Made by a program: the position numbers and the translations under genes
Assembly (NCBI RefSeq): GCF_002563715.1
Contig: NZ_PDJJ01000001.1
Coordinates: 3,162,001-3,226,000 of the forward strand
Length of the DNA stretch: 64,000 nucleotides
DNA from: Isoptericola jiangsuensis
Lineage (GTDB): Bacteria; Actinomycetota; Actinomycetes; Actinomycetales; Cellulomonadaceae
Reading direction: 5' to 3'
In this document: piece by piece, positions 41,888 through 56,110 of the stretch
Position numbering within the stretch: the stretch's first letter is position 1
Layout of the letters: every line of letters begins with the position of its first letter
The notes under the pieces: model-generated
Seen by the model: the letters and a program-made list of their open reading frames with translations, nothing else
Databases searched by the model: none
What the model was told of the DNA's origin: nothing

Positions 41888-42799
41888 ATGGACGTCCGTC
41901 ATCTCGACCTCCTGCGCGAGCTCGCCGACCGCGGCAGCGTCGCCGCCGTCGCCGCCGCCACCCACCGCACGCCGTCCGCCGTCTCCCAGCAGCTGCGCAC
42001 CGCGCAGCGCGAGCTCGGCACCGAGCTCGTCCGACCCCACGGCCGCGGGATCCGCCTCACCGACGCCGGCCGCCTCCTCGCCGCCGAGGCCGTGCAGGTG
42101 CAGGTGGCCCTCGCCGACGTCCAGGCGCGCTGGGACGCGTTCCGCGGCGCCCCCGCCGGCACCGTCTCGGTGGCGGCGCTGCCCAGCGCCGCCACGTTCC
42201 TCCTGCCCGCCGTCGAGGCGGCGCTCGCCGGGGGCGGCGTCGACCTGCGCCTCGCGGACGTCGACCTCGCCGAGGACGCGTTCGGGGCGCTCACCGCCGA
42301 CCACGACGTGGTCGTCGCCCACAGCCTCACGAGCGTGCGACCCGCGGGGACGGACGGGCTCGTCGTCGTGCCGCTGGCCGACGAGCCGCTCGACGTCGCG
42401 ATGTCCCCCGCGCACCCGCTGGCGCGGCACCGCACGGTGTCGGCGCGGCAGGTCGCCGGGTGCGCGTGGGTCGGCGTGCCCCGCGGCTACCCCTTCGACA
42501 CGGTGCTGATCGGGATCGAGCAGGTCACGGGCGAGCAGCTCGACGTGCGGCAGCGGATCGTCGACAACCGGCTCGTCGAGGCGCTCGTCGCGACGAGCGA
42601 CCGGGTCGCGATCCTGCCGCGCTTCACCACGCCCGTCGGCGACCGGCTGACCCTGCGGCCCCTGACGGGGGTCCCCGCGGTGCGGCACGTCGTCGCGGTC
42701 CTGCGGCCCGACGTCGCCCGACGGCGGGCGGTCGGCCACGTCCTGGACGCGCTGCGCGACGCGGCGGCCGACGCCGAGCGCCGGCATCGCGCGGGCTGA
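41888..42799 (+). CDS. LysR-family transcriptional regulator
   Basis: 303 residues: HTH MDVRHLDLLRELADRGSVAAVAAATHRTPSAVSQQLRTAQREL and an effector-binding domain (VSVAALPSAATFLLPAVEAAL..., VAILPRFTTP). Divergent from the EamA exporter, which it probably regulates. Stops 2 bp before the end of the convergent MFS gene. Confidence 0.93.
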   Translation: MDVRHLDLLRELADRGSVAAVAAATHRTPSAVSQQLRTAQRELGTELVRPHGRGIRLTDAGRLLAAEAVQVQVALADVQARWDAFRGAPAGTVSVAALPSAATFLLPAVEAALAGGGVDLRLADVDLAEDAFGALTADHDVVVAHSLTSVRPAGTDGLVVVPLADEPLDVAMSPAHPLARHRTVSARQVAGCAWVGVPRGYPFDTVLIGIEQVTGEQLDVRQRIVDNRLVEALVATSDRVAILPRFTTPVGDRLTLRPLTGVPAVRHVVAVLRPDVARRRAVGHVLDALRDAAADAERRHRAG

Positions 42800-42800
42800 C

Positions 42801-44033
42801 TCAGAGCTGAGCGGCCGCCTCGGCGGGCGTGCCCTCGACCTCGGCCGCGGCGGCGTCCCACCGCCGCCAGAGCACCCGCTCCCCCACGGGAGCCGCGATG
42901 CGGTGACCGAGGAGCAGCATCGTCGCCACCCCCACGACGAGCACGCCGGCGCCCACCCAGAACGGGGCGGCGAGCCCCACGTGCTCGGCCAGCAGCCCGG
43001 CGACGACGGGGGCGGGCGCGGCGAAACCCCAGCGCACGAGGTTGAACGCGCCGGTGGTCACGCGCCGGTCGGGGTCGCCGACGCCGAGCGCCAGGTCGGT
43101 GACGTTGGCGTTCGTCACGCCCATGGCGAGACCCGCGACGACGAGCCAGACCACGCTGACGGCCGTGCCGGGCGAGGTCGCGAGCCCGACGAGGGCGGCG
43201 AGGAGCACGACGAGCGCGGCACCGACGGTCTGCACGGCGCCGAGGCGGTGCGCGAGCCGGTGCCCGACGACGAGGATGCCGACGGCGAGGCCGACGCCCC
43301 ACCCCGTGAACACCAGGCCGAGGGGGACGACGTCGAGGCCGAGCGCGATCGGCGTGTAGCCCAGCACGATGAAGAACACGAAGTTGTAGGCGGCCACGAC
43401 GACGGACAGCACGACGAACGCGGGCCGCCGGAAGGGCGCGAAGACCTGCCGGTGACGCAGCGGGGCGGGCCGCTCGTCGGGGTCGCGGAGCTTGACGATC
43501 GACAGCACCATCGCGCCGACCATGAACACGCCGCACGCGAGGAACGGGACGCGCCACGAGATCTGGCCGAGCAGCCCGCCGAGCAGCGGGCCGAGGGCGA
43601 AGCCGAGGCCGAGGCACGTCTCGTAGAGCTCGACGGCCCAGCCGCGGTCGTTCGCGAGCGACACGAGCAGCACCATGGCGGTGACGAAGAACATCGCGTT
43701 GCCCAGCCCCCACAGACCGCGCAGCAGGGCCAGGCCGACGAGGCCGCCGGCGAGGGCGGCACCGACGGCGGCGACCGCCACGACCCCCACCCCGGCGACG
43801 AGGATCTTCTTGTACCCGAAGCGTCCGGTGGCGACGGTGGCGGGGACCATGCCGAGCGCCATGACGGCCACGTAGGCGGTGAACAGCAGCTCGATCTGCC
43901 AGGTGCTCGCCCCGATCTCGTGCCCGATGACGGGCAGGATCGGGTCGACGATCGCGATACCCGCGATGGCGAAGAACGCCGTGAGCGCGGTCGCGTAGAT
44001 GGCGGTGCGGTGGGGTTCGTCGTGGTGGGCCAC
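42801..44033 (-). CDS. MFS transporter
   Basis: 410 residues from GTG 44033, twelve hydrophobic helices. Major-facilitator signature between helices 2 and 3 (MVPATVATGRFGYKKILVAG) and antiporter-type motif C (GLGFALGPLLGGLLGQISWR), so a drug/H+ antiporter is likely. Substrate unknown. Confidence 0.93.
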   Translation of the reverse strand: MAHHDEPHRTAIYATALTAFFAIAGIAIVDPILPVIGHEIGASTWQIELLFTAYVAVMALGMVPATVATGRFGYKKILVAGVGVVAVAAVGAALAGGLVGLALLRGLWGLGNAMFFVTAMVLLVSLANDRGWAVELYETCLGLGFALGPLLGGLLGQISWRVPFLACGVFMVGAMVLSIVKLRDPDERPAPLRHRQVFAPFRRPAFVVLSVVVAAYNFVFFIVLGYTPIALGLDVVPLGLVFTGWGVGLAVGILVVGHRLAHRLGAVQTVGAALVVLLAALVGLATSPGTAVSVVWLVVAGLAMGVTNANVTDLALGVGDPDRRVTTGAFNLVRWGFAAPAPVVAGLLAEHVGLAAPFWVGAGVLVVGVATMLLLGHRIAAPVGERVLWRRWDAAAAEVEGTPAEAAAQL

Positions 44034-44125
44034 GGGTGCGCCTTCCTCGGTGGGGTCGGACCGAGGCTACGCCGCTTGATTGCTTGGGGCAACTATCGGG
44101 ACGAGGTCGTCCCCTGCGCACGGCG

Positions 44126-44199
44126 TGCCCCCGCCCGGGTTCGAACCGGGACTGGGCCGGGTTTAAGCCGGCTGCCTCTGCCAGTTGGGCTACGGGGGC
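44126..44199 (-). tRNA. tRNA with anticodon UAA, class I (short variable arm)
   Basis: 74 nt on the minus strand. Acceptor stem GCCCCCG/CGGGGGC with A73; D arm with a short stem; anticodon stem GCCGG/CCGGC enclosing CTTAAAC, giving anticodon UAA (codon UUA, Leu); T arm CCCGG-TTCGAAC-CCGGG. The variable loop is only 5 nt, whereas bacterial tRNA-Leu normally has a long variable arm. No encoded CCA. Either a non-canonical Leu(UAA) tRNA, a tRNA charged with something else, or a non-functional copy. Confidence 0.8.
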
Positions 44200-44316
44200 G
44201 ACGAGACACGGCGACGGGCGGTCGCCCCCGGCGCGACGACCGCGACCGGCACCTCACGGTACCGGGCGCGACCACACCCACCGGGCACGACCGCCCGTCA
44301 TGCCTCGAACGGAAGG

Positions 44317-45768
44317 TCAGCCCTTCTCGGCGACCGCCGCGGACGACTGCGCCTTCTGCTCGACCTTCTCGCCCGCCGGCTTCGGCGGGACCGACGCCTT
44401 GCGGAACTCGTCGCGCGGGTCGTGCAGCGAACCGAGCGAGACGATCTCGCGACCCATGAGGAACTGCCCGATCCAGCCCACGAGGATGCGGAGCTTGCGG
44501 TTGCCCGTCGGCATCGCCATGACGTGGTAGCCGCGGTGCGCCAGCCACGCCAGCGGGCCGCGCAGCTTGACGAAGCCGAACAGCTCCGCCACGCCCTTGT
44601 ACAGGCCGAGCGACGCGACGACGCCCACGCTCTTGTGCTTGTACTCGACCGGCTGCTCGCCCTTGAGGGTGGCGACCAGGTTGTCGGCGAGCTGGTTCGC
44701 CTCGCGGATCGCGTGCTGGGCGTTCGGCGGGCAGAACGAGCCCGGGTTCAGCAGGTCCGGCACCGCGGCGCAGTCGCCGGCGGCCCACGCGTCGGGGACG
44801 ACCTCGCCGTCCTCCGTGGCGACCTGGAGGGTCGCCTTCACCGTCACGCGGCCCATGCGGTCCACGGGGAGGTCCGAGTCCTCCTTGATGACGGGGTTCG
44901 CCTTGACACCGGCCGTCCACACCAGGGTGTCCGTGTCGAACTCGACGCCCGTCGACGTGACGACGTGGCCGTCGACGCACGACGACAGGAACGTGCTGAG
45001 GTGGAACTCGATGCCGCGCTTCTTCATCTCCTCCAGCGCCCAGAGCCCCATCGGCTCCGACACCTCGGGCAGGATGCGCCCGGCGCCCTCGATCATGACG
45101 AAGCGCAGGTCCGACGGCTCGATCGTCGGGTAGTTGCGCGTCGCGTAGCGCGCCATGTCCTCGATCTCGGCGAGCGCCTCGATGCCGGCGAACCCACCAC
45201 CGATGAACGTGAAGGTCAGCATCCGCTTGCGCAGCTCGACGTCCCACGTCGAGGAGGCCACGTCGAGACGGTTCAGCACGTGGTTGCGGACCGCGATGGC
45301 CTCCTCCACGTTCTTGAAGCCGATCGCGTTCTCCGCCAGGCCCGGGATGGGCAGCGTGCGCGAGACCGAGCCGAGACCGACGACGAGGTGGTCGTAGGAG
45401 ACCTCGTAGTCCGGGCCCTCCTCCGGCGAGATCGTGACCTTCTTGTCACCGTGCGCGATGTGGACGACCTTGCCCTGGAGCACGTCGACGCCCTTGAGCG
45501 CGAGACGGTGGGGCGCGACGACGTCACGGGCGTCGATCGAACCGGCACCCGCCTCCGGCAGGAACGGCGCGTACGTCATGTACGGGCGCGGGTCGACGAC
45601 CACGACGGCCGCCTCGCGCTTGCCGAGCTTCTTGCGCAGGCGGCGCGCCACGTACAGGCCGACGGAACCCCCGCCGAGGACGACGACGCGGGGGACCTTG
45701 CGCGGGCGCGAGGTCGTCTCCACCACGCCCAGGGCAGAGTTGTCCGAGGACAGATCGTTCTGAGGCAT
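44317..45768 (-). CDS. ndh: Type II NADH dehydrogenase
   Basis: 483 residues. Two Rossmann motifs: FAD-binding VVVLGGGSVGLYVARRL near the N-terminus and NADH-binding FTFIGGGFAGIEALAE near residue 190; WAAGDCAAVPD contacts FAD. The C-terminal region (GYHVMAMPTGNRKLRILVGWIGQFLMGREI) is the amphipathic membrane anchor. Passes electrons from NADH to menaquinone without pumping protons. ATG 45768 is preferred to GTG 45774; neither has a strong Shine-Dalgarno. Confidence 0.94.
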   Translation of the reverse strand: MPQNDLSSDNSALGVVETTSRPRKVPRVVVLGGGSVGLYVARRLRKKLGKREAAVVVVDPRPYMTYAPFLPEAGAGSIDARDVVAPHRLALKGVDVLQGKVVHIAHGDKKVTISPEEGPDYEVSYDHLVVGLGSVSRTLPIPGLAENAIGFKNVEEAIAVRNHVLNRLDVASSTWDVELRKRMLTFTFIGGGFAGIEALAEIEDMARYATRNYPTIEPSDLRFVMIEGAGRILPEVSEPMGLWALEEMKKRGIEFHLSTFLSSCVDGHVVTSTGVEFDTDTLVWTAGVKANPVIKEDSDLPVDRMGRVTVKATLQVATEDGEVVPDAWAAGDCAAVPDLLNPGSFCPPNAQHAIREANQLADNLVATLKGEQPVEYKHKSVGVVASLGLYKGVAELFGFVKLRGPLAWLAHRGYHVMAMPTGNRKLRILVGWIGQFLMGREIVSLGSLHDPRDEFRKASVPPKPAGEKVEQKAQSSAAVAEKG

Positions 45769-45822
45769 GCTCACAGTCTACGACCGTACGCCGGGAGAAC
45801 TTTCCCCGCGTCCGCGGAGCAG

Positions 45823-46773
45823 TCAGGCCAGCGACAGCGCGATGCCGTCGAGGATGTCGCTCTCGCTCGTCACGACGTGCGTCAGCGCGCCACCCGCGGC
45901 GGCGACGTCGTCGCGCACCCGCTCCACGACCCGCGCCCACACGAGCGCCCCCGCGCCGATGACGTCCGCCCTCCCCGGGTGCATGAACCCCAGGTCGAGA
46001 CGCTGCGCGCGGGTCCGGGACAGCAGGTCGTCGCACGCCGCGAGGGTGTCGGACACGGTCAGGACGGTGCCGTTGACCCGGTCCCGCTGGTAGGTCGGCA
46101 GCCCGAGCGCGTGCGCCGTCACCGACGTCACAGAACCCGCCAGCCCCACGAGGGTCGCCGTGCGGCCCCACGGCACCACCGGGGCGGCGGCGTCCAGGGC
46201 GGCGTCGACGTCCGCGCGGGCCGCCGCGACCTCGGCCGCGGTGGGCGGGTCGGAGTGCAGGTGCCGCTCCGTGAGCCGCACCGACCCGACGTCCGTCGAC
46301 AGCGCCGCCTCGGGCGACGACGTCCCCAGGACGAGCTCGGTCGAGCCGCCGCCGAGGTCCACCACGAGGTACGGGCCGGGGTGGGCCGACGCGGCGCCGC
46401 TGGTCGCGCCGCGGAACGACAGCAGCGCCTCCTCCTGCCCGGACACGACCTCCGGCTCGACGCCCAGCGCGGCGCGCACGCCCGCGACGAACACGTCGCG
46501 GTTGCGGGCGTCGCGGGTGGCGGACGTCGCCACGAACCGGACCTTCGTCGCACCCAGGTCCCCGGCGACCTTCGCGTACTCGCGTGTCGCCGCCAGGGTC
46601 CGCTCCAACGCCTCGGGCGCGAGCTCGCCGGTGCGGTCCACACCCTGGCCGAGCCGCACGATCTCCATGCGCCGGTCGAGCTCGACGAGGGTGCCGTCGG
46701 GGGCCACGTCGGCCACGAGGAGTCGGATCGAGTTGGTGCCGCAGTCGACGGCGGCCACGCGGGTGCTGCTCAT
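45823..46773 (-). CDS. ppx: Ppx/GppA exopolyphosphatase family protein
   Basis: 316 residues. Actin-like ATPase fold with VAAVDCGTNSIRLLVAD (phosphate 1), VVDLGGGSTELVLG (phosphate 2) and GLAGSVTSVTAHALGL (adenosine loop). Length corresponds to the short, actinobacterial Ppx1/Ppx2 type without the C-terminal HD-like domain. Follows DUF501, ftsB and eno on the same strand, an order conserved in many actinobacteria. Confidence 0.93.
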   Translation of the reverse strand: MSSTRVAAVDCGTNSIRLLVADVAPDGTLVELDRRMEIVRLGQGVDRTGELAPEALERTLAATREYAKVAGDLGATKVRFVATSATRDARNRDVFVAGVRAALGVEPEVVSGQEEALLSFRGATSGAASAHPGPYLVVDLGGGSTELVLGTSSPEAALSTDVGSVRLTERHLHSDPPTAAEVAAARADVDAALDAAAPVVPWGRTATLVGLAGSVTSVTAHALGLPTYQRDRVNGTVLTVSDTLAACDDLLSRTRAQRLDLGFMHPGRADVIGAGALVWARVVERVRDDVAAAGGALTHVVTSESDILDGIALSLA

Positions 46774-46855
46774 CACCGGCACACCCTCTCATCACGCCCC
46801 GACACGCGCGCGCCCTGCCCGCGGCCCGGGCACGACACCGCCGGACGGTCCGCGG

Positions 46856-47371
46856 TCAGCACGAGCAGCGGTCCGGACGCCACTGGTCGCGGACGCGCTC
46901 CAGCGCCTCGTCGCCCAGCGGGTTCACGCCCGGCCCCGCGGCCAGCGCGTGCCCCATGAGGACGTGCAGGCACTTCACGCGCGTCGGCATGCCGCCCGCC
47001 GAGATCCCGTCGATCTCCTCGACGTGCCCCAGCTCCGCACGCTGCGCCAGGTAGTGCTCGTGCGCCCGGGCGTAGGCCGCCGCGAGCTCCTCGTCCTGCG
47101 TCAGCCGGTCCGACATCTCCTTCATCACGCCGTCCGCCTCCAGGCGGGACGCCGCGGCCACCGCACCCGGGTGCGTCAGGTAGTACGTCGTCGGGAACGG
47201 CGTGCCGTCCGGCAGGCGCGGGGCGGTGCGGACCACGAGGGGCCGCCCGCACACGCAGCGCGCGGCGATGCCGACGACACCGCGCGGCTCGCGGCCGAGC
47301 TGCTCGGCGAGCACCTCGAGGTCGTGGGCGGTGACGGCGGTCGGGTCGTCGGTGGCAGGCGTGGAGGTCAC
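46856..47371 (-). CDS. DUF501 family protein
   Basis: 171 residues from GTG 47371 with GGGGGAG upstream. Signature: DLEVLAEQLGREPRGVVGIAARCVCGRPLVVRTAPRLPDGTPFPTTYYLTHP and GMPTRVKCLHVLMGHALAAGPGVNPLGDEAL. CxC plus further Cys/His (KCLHVL, RCSC) suggest a metal site. Begins 4 bp after the ftsB stop. Function unknown, but always near ftsB and ppx. Confidence 0.93.
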   Translation of the reverse strand: MTSTPATDDPTAVTAHDLEVLAEQLGREPRGVVGIAARCVCGRPLVVRTAPRLPDGTPFPTTYYLTHPGAVAAASRLEADGVMKEMSDRLTQDEELAAAYARAHEHYLAQRAELGHVEEIDGISAGGMPTRVKCLHVLMGHALAAGPGVNPLGDEALERVRDQWRPDRCSC

Positions 47372-47375
47372 GGGT

Positions 47376-48092
47376 TCATTCTCCCCCGTCCGGGGCGGGC
47401 GACGCGTCGCCCGCACCGTCGCGCTCGTCACCGTCGGCCGGCGCCGACGGCGACACCGCGGGCGACGGGAGGTCCTCCGGCGCGGCCGCCCGGTCGGTGA
47501 CCTGCACCGACTCCCACAGCCCCTCGTACCAGGGCGCCCCCGTCGGGGCCGCCGCGACCGTCGGCGCGTCGCTCTGCCCGGCGTCCGCGGCGTCGTCGCC
47601 CTCGATCGCGTCGGCGTCGACGACCCGCCACACCGTGTCGCCGGGCACCACGTAGTTCAGGCGGCTGCGCGCCTGCTGGATGACGTACGACCGGTCGTCC
47701 CACCGGTCCAGCTCGTCCTGGAGCGCGGCGCGCTCCGTCTCGTGCGCGTCGAGCTCCGCCTGGAGGCGGTCGATCTGCGCCTGCTGCTGCACCGCGCCGC
47801 GCACCGTCGGCAGGATGAGCACGAACGCCAGCAGGACGACGACGCCGAGCACGAGCAGCCGGACCGTGAGGACCTCGGGCAGCACCAGGCCGAGCCGGCT
47901 GCGGCGCCGCTCGTCCCGCGCCGGACCCGACGGACGACGTGTGCTGCGGGGCGCCGTCGTGCGTGCCGTGCTCTTCGAGGCGCCCGTCGACCGCGTGCGG
48001 CCGCCGGCCCGGGCACCCGGCCGCCCGGACGTCCGGGACGACGGCCGGGACGAGGGGCGCGGGTTCGGGGCGGCGGGACGACGGGACGGCAC
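47376..48092 (-). CDS. ftsB: FtsB/DivIC septum formation initiator
   Basis: 238 residues. Basic, Ser/Arg/Pro-rich cytoplasmic N-terminus (~75 residues), one membrane helix (VRLLVLGVVVLLAFVLILP), then a coiled coil (QQQAQIDRLQAELDAHETERAALQDELDRWDD) and the conserved YVIQQARSRLNYVVPGD. A ~70-residue acidic Ala/Pro tail follows. Divisome component that works with FtsL and FtsQ. GTG 48092 is preferred over an in-frame GTG at 48119. Confidence 0.9.
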   Translation of the reverse strand: MPSRRPAAPNPRPSSRPSSRTSGRPGARAGGRTRSTGASKSTARTTAPRSTRRPSGPARDERRRSRLGLVLPEVLTVRLLVLGVVVLLAFVLILPTVRGAVQQQAQIDRLQAELDAHETERAALQDELDRWDDRSYVIQQARSRLNYVVPGDTVWRVVDADAIEGDDAADAGQSDAPTVAAAPTGAPWYEGLWESVQVTDRAAAPEDLPSPAVSPSAPADGDERDGAGDASPAPDGGE

Positions 48093-48140
48093 GCCTCGAT
48101 TGTGCCGAACCGTCCCCACCTCGCCGCGGACCCGCCCCGG

Positions 48141-48430
48141 CGAGTCAGCGCACCTCCCCGCGAGTCAGCGCACGCACGCGCGAGTCAGCGCAGGACTCGC
48201 CGAGTCAGCGCACGATCTCGTGCCTCGACGCAGACCCAGCCCGGAACGACGGAACGGCCGGCCACCCGAAGGTGACCGACCGTCGTCGTGCACGCTGCCT
48301 GCGCACGATCCTGCGCTGACTCGCGCCGGATCACGCTGACTCGCGAGACCTTGCGCTGACTCGGCGAGTCCTGTGCTGTCCCGCGGGAACCAGTGCCGGC
48401 TCGCGCAGGCCCGCGCCGGCGCACGGCCGG
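48141..48430. repeat. 20-bp periodic repeat array A (inverted halves)
   Basis: CGAGTCAGCGCA starts at 48141, 48161, 48181 and 48201 (a decayed fifth at 48221). After a ~75-bp unique centre the reverse complement TGCGCTGACTCG occurs at 48312, 48332 and 48352, with decayed units at 48371, 48391 and 48411 keeping the 20-bp register. Lies between eno and ftsB. Not CRISPR: units are 12 bp with 8-bp gaps. Confidence 0.88.
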
Positions 48431-48440
48431 CGCGAGGGTG

Positions 48441-53372
<4,932 letters not shown>

Positions 53373-53376
<4 letters not shown>

Positions 53377-54320
53377 GGATCGCTCGCCTCCGTCTCGGAC
53401 GCCGGCGACGTCGCCGGCAGGTCGGGTACCGGCGCGTCAGGGACCGTCGGCATGTCGAGGTGCTCGTTCAGGACTGTATGGGCCCGACGCCGCGCTGTCA
53501 CCAGGTCGATGACCCGCCCCGCCGCCTCCTCCAGCGCCAACGACGTCGTGTCCAGCACCGGGCACCCCAGCCGCCGCTGCACCCGCGCCACCTCGTCCAG
53601 CTCGTCGAAGATGCGCGCCAGGTCCGCGTACCCGCCCAGGCGGCCACCGTCCGCCAGGCCCGCACCCATGAGATCCACCCGCCGACGACGGATCGCCAGC
53701 AGCCGCTCCGGGTCGATCGTCAGCCCCACGACCTTCCACCCGTCCACCCGGAACAGCTCGCCCGGGGGTGCCACGCCCGCCACCAGCGGCACGTTCGCCG
53801 TGCGGAACCCCAGATAGCCCAGGTACATCGACAACGGTGTCTTGCCCGTCCGCGACGCGCCCACCAGCACCACCTGCGCCTCCCGCAGGCTCTCGTCCGA
53901 CACGTGGCCGTCGTCGTTCGCCACCGCGAACTCCATCGCGTGGATCCGCTCGAAGTAGTCCGCCGCCAGCCCCACCGGCTGCACCACCCGCGTCGGCGCC
54001 GCCCCCGTGCGCGCCACCACGGCGTCCAGGGCCGGCGTCAGCAGGTCAGCGCACGGGATGCCCAGCTCCGCGCACCGGTCCAGCACCTGCGCGTGCAGGG
54101 CCTCGTCCACCACCGTGCAGAACACCACCGCCGGCCCCGGGTCCGCCCGCAGCTGCTCCACCACGTCGTCCAGGCCGTCCTGGCTGTGCAGCCGCGGATG
54201 CCGCACGATCTCCAGCTCGTGGCCCGGGTACTGGGCCCGCACCGCCCGTGCCACCCGCGCACCCGTGTCGCCCGTCGAGTCCGCGACGACGTGGATGACG
54301 ACCCGCTCCGGCCTGCCCAT
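53373..54320 (-). CDS. ppdR: PPDK regulatory protein (bifunctional kinase/phosphorylase)
   Basis: 315 residues of the DUF299 family: VIHVVADSTGDTGARVARA at the N-terminus, VVQPVGLAADYFERIHAMEFAVANDDG, and the P-loop LVGASRTGKTPLSMYLGYLGFRTANVPLV. Inactivates PPDK with ADP and reactivates it with phosphate by acting on a Thr near the catalytic His. Stop overlaps the ppdK start (ATGA), so regulator and target are made together. The C-terminal tail is an acidic Pro-rich extension. Confidence 0.93.
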
Positions 54321-54370
54321 CGCCCCAGGCTAGGGGCTCCGGCACCTCCCGACACGGCGACCGCCCGGAG

Positions 54371-54504
54371 CGCGAGTCAGCGCAGATCCCCGCGAGTCAG
54401 CGCACCGCCACGCGACTCAGCGCACGTCCCCGCGAGTCAGCGCAGCACGGCGCGAGTCAGCACAGCGCCACGCGAGTCAGCACAACTTCCCGCGCTGACT
54501 CGCG
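54371..54504. repeat. 20-bp periodic repeat array C
   Basis: CGCGAGTCAGCGCA units begin at 54371, 54391, 54411, 54431, 54451 and 54471, each exactly 20 bp apart with minor changes; a single inverted unit (CGCTGACTCGCG) at 54493-54504 abuts the stop of the next gene. Confidence 0.9.
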
Positions 54505-55926
54505 TCAGGGCGTCGGGAGCAGGCCGTCGGGGATCTGCCCGACGAGGTCGTCGCAGGCGGTGACGTCCCCGGTCTGGCACCGGTCGGCGAGGTCTCCGAG
54601 CTCACCGACCTGGCCGACCGTCCCGACGAGCTCGCCGATGTCGTCGAGCGTCCACTCGCCGGTCAGCCCGTCGAGCGCGAGGTCTGGCAGGGACAGCTCG
54701 GGCAGCGAGGTGCCCTCGATCTGGTCGAGCCCTCGCCGCAGGTCGTCCGCGACGGCGTTCCACAGCAGCAGGCCGCCGACGACGACGGCAGTGGTGACGA
54801 CGACCTGGATCGAGCCGAGCACGGTCGCCGTGCGCGCCATCCGCCGCCCGGCGGTGCCCCGACGTCGGGCCCGGTCCGCGCCGATGCCGCCGAGCACGAT
54901 GGCGAGGATCCCGACGAGGGGAACCAGGAATCCGACGACCGCGGCGACCATCGCGGCGACGGCCGTCGGTTCGGTCCCCGAGGCGCGCGACGGCTCCGCG
55001 GCACGTCGCCTGTCGGCGGCCCGCGGCCCGGTCCCCAGCGGCGGTACGGCGCGCTGCGGGGCGACGGGCGGCTGCGCCGGCGCGGGCCGTGCCGGCCCGT
55101 GTGCGGCGCGGGGCGCCGTCGTGGACGGGCCGGTTCCGTGCTGCGCCGGCGGGGACGTCGGCCAGGAGGACGGCTGCTGGGCCGAGGGCGTCTGCCACGC
55201 CGGCTGCTGCTGCGCGGGAGGGGCTGGCCGGACGGGGGCGGCGGGCGGGTGGCCCGGCCGCGCGGACCGCGGGGTGGACGGGTACGCCTGCCGGGGTGCG
55301 GGCGGCGGGGTGCGCCGCGGGGACGTCGGGGAGGAGGCCGATCCCGCGGTCCCGACACCGGGATACCGGGCGTGGTCGCCGTGGTGGGTGGCGCTCGGCG
55401 GGAGCACCGGTGTCCGTCGCACCTCGGCCGGGGCGGACGGCCCACCCTGCGCGGGCATCACCTGCGTCGCGTCGGCACCAGGTGCGGAGATCACCTGCGT
55501 GGATCCCGGCGGGAGCCAGTCCTCGACGGCGTAGGCGGGCACGACCTGCGTGCGCTCGGGCTCGATCGCCGACACCACCGGGGTCGCGTCCGGCGACGTG
55601 GTCGGCGGCGTCACGGTCCCGACCACCTGGGTCGCGTCCGCTCGGAACGCCGGGAACGCCTCGGTCGGAGCAGACACGGACCCGACCACCTGCGTCGCGT
55701 CGGGCACGGCCCCCAGGATCCGCGTGGGCCCTGCGCTCGTCGAGAACACCTGCGTCGACCCGGCGCTCTGCATGACGACGTCCTCGGCGGGCAGGGCGCG
55801 GGTGGCCCCGGGAGCCACCGACGAGATGACCTGCGTCCGGTCCGCGCCCGGTACGCCGGAGACGCCCTCCGGCGGGAACCCCTGCGTCGGAGGGACGTTC
55901 GGGTCGACCCCGGGTGACTGGCTCAT
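54505..55926 (-). CDS. Thr-repeat, Pro-rich membrane protein (DUF4190-like C-terminus)
   Basis: 473 residues. Residues 1-170 carry about ten copies of a short motif x-T-Q-V-[IVF] spaced roughly 15-20 residues apart (DRTQVIS, GSTQVFS, DATQVVG, ERTQVVP, GSTQVIS, DATQVMP). A Pro/Ala/Gln-rich region to ~320 follows, then two membrane helices (AAMVAAVVGFLVPLVGILAIVLGGIG and IQVVVTTAVVVGGLLLW) and a short acidic extracytoplasmic end with two Cys. The TQV motifs look like Ser/Thr-kinase targets or FHA-binding sites (inference). Codon use is normal. Confidence 0.82.
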   Translation of the reverse strand: MSQSPGVDPNVPPTQGFPPEGVSGVPGADRTQVISSVAPGATRALPAEDVVMQSAGSTQVFSTSAGPTRILGAVPDATQVVGSVSAPTEAFPAFRADATQVVGTVTPPTTSPDATPVVSAIEPERTQVVPAYAVEDWLPPGSTQVISAPGADATQVMPAQGGPSAPAEVRRTPVLPPSATHHGDHARYPGVGTAGSASSPTSPRRTPPPAPRQAYPSTPRSARPGHPPAAPVRPAPPAQQQPAWQTPSAQQPSSWPTSPPAQHGTGPSTTAPRAAHGPARPAPAQPPVAPQRAVPPLGTGPRAADRRRAAEPSRASGTEPTAVAAMVAAVVGFLVPLVGILAIVLGGIGADRARRRGTAGRRMARTATVLGSIQVVVTTAVVVGGLLLWNAVADDLRRGLDQIEGTSLPELSLPDLALDGLTGEWTLDDIGELVGTVGQVGELGDLADRCQTGDVTACDDLVGQIPDGLLPTP

Positions 55927-56110
55927 GGTCCTCCTGCTCGGCGGATGGGCAGGGCCGATGCTACCGACGTTGCCCGCCCGTCATCGGCCCGGCCCACCAC
56001 GACCGCCATCGGACCACGCCCGCCTACATCACCCGGGCAGGACGGTGCTGACCTGCGACGACGCCCGCCGCCCGCGCCTCTCACGCCCGCGAGAGCCGAT
56101 CCGCGGGATC

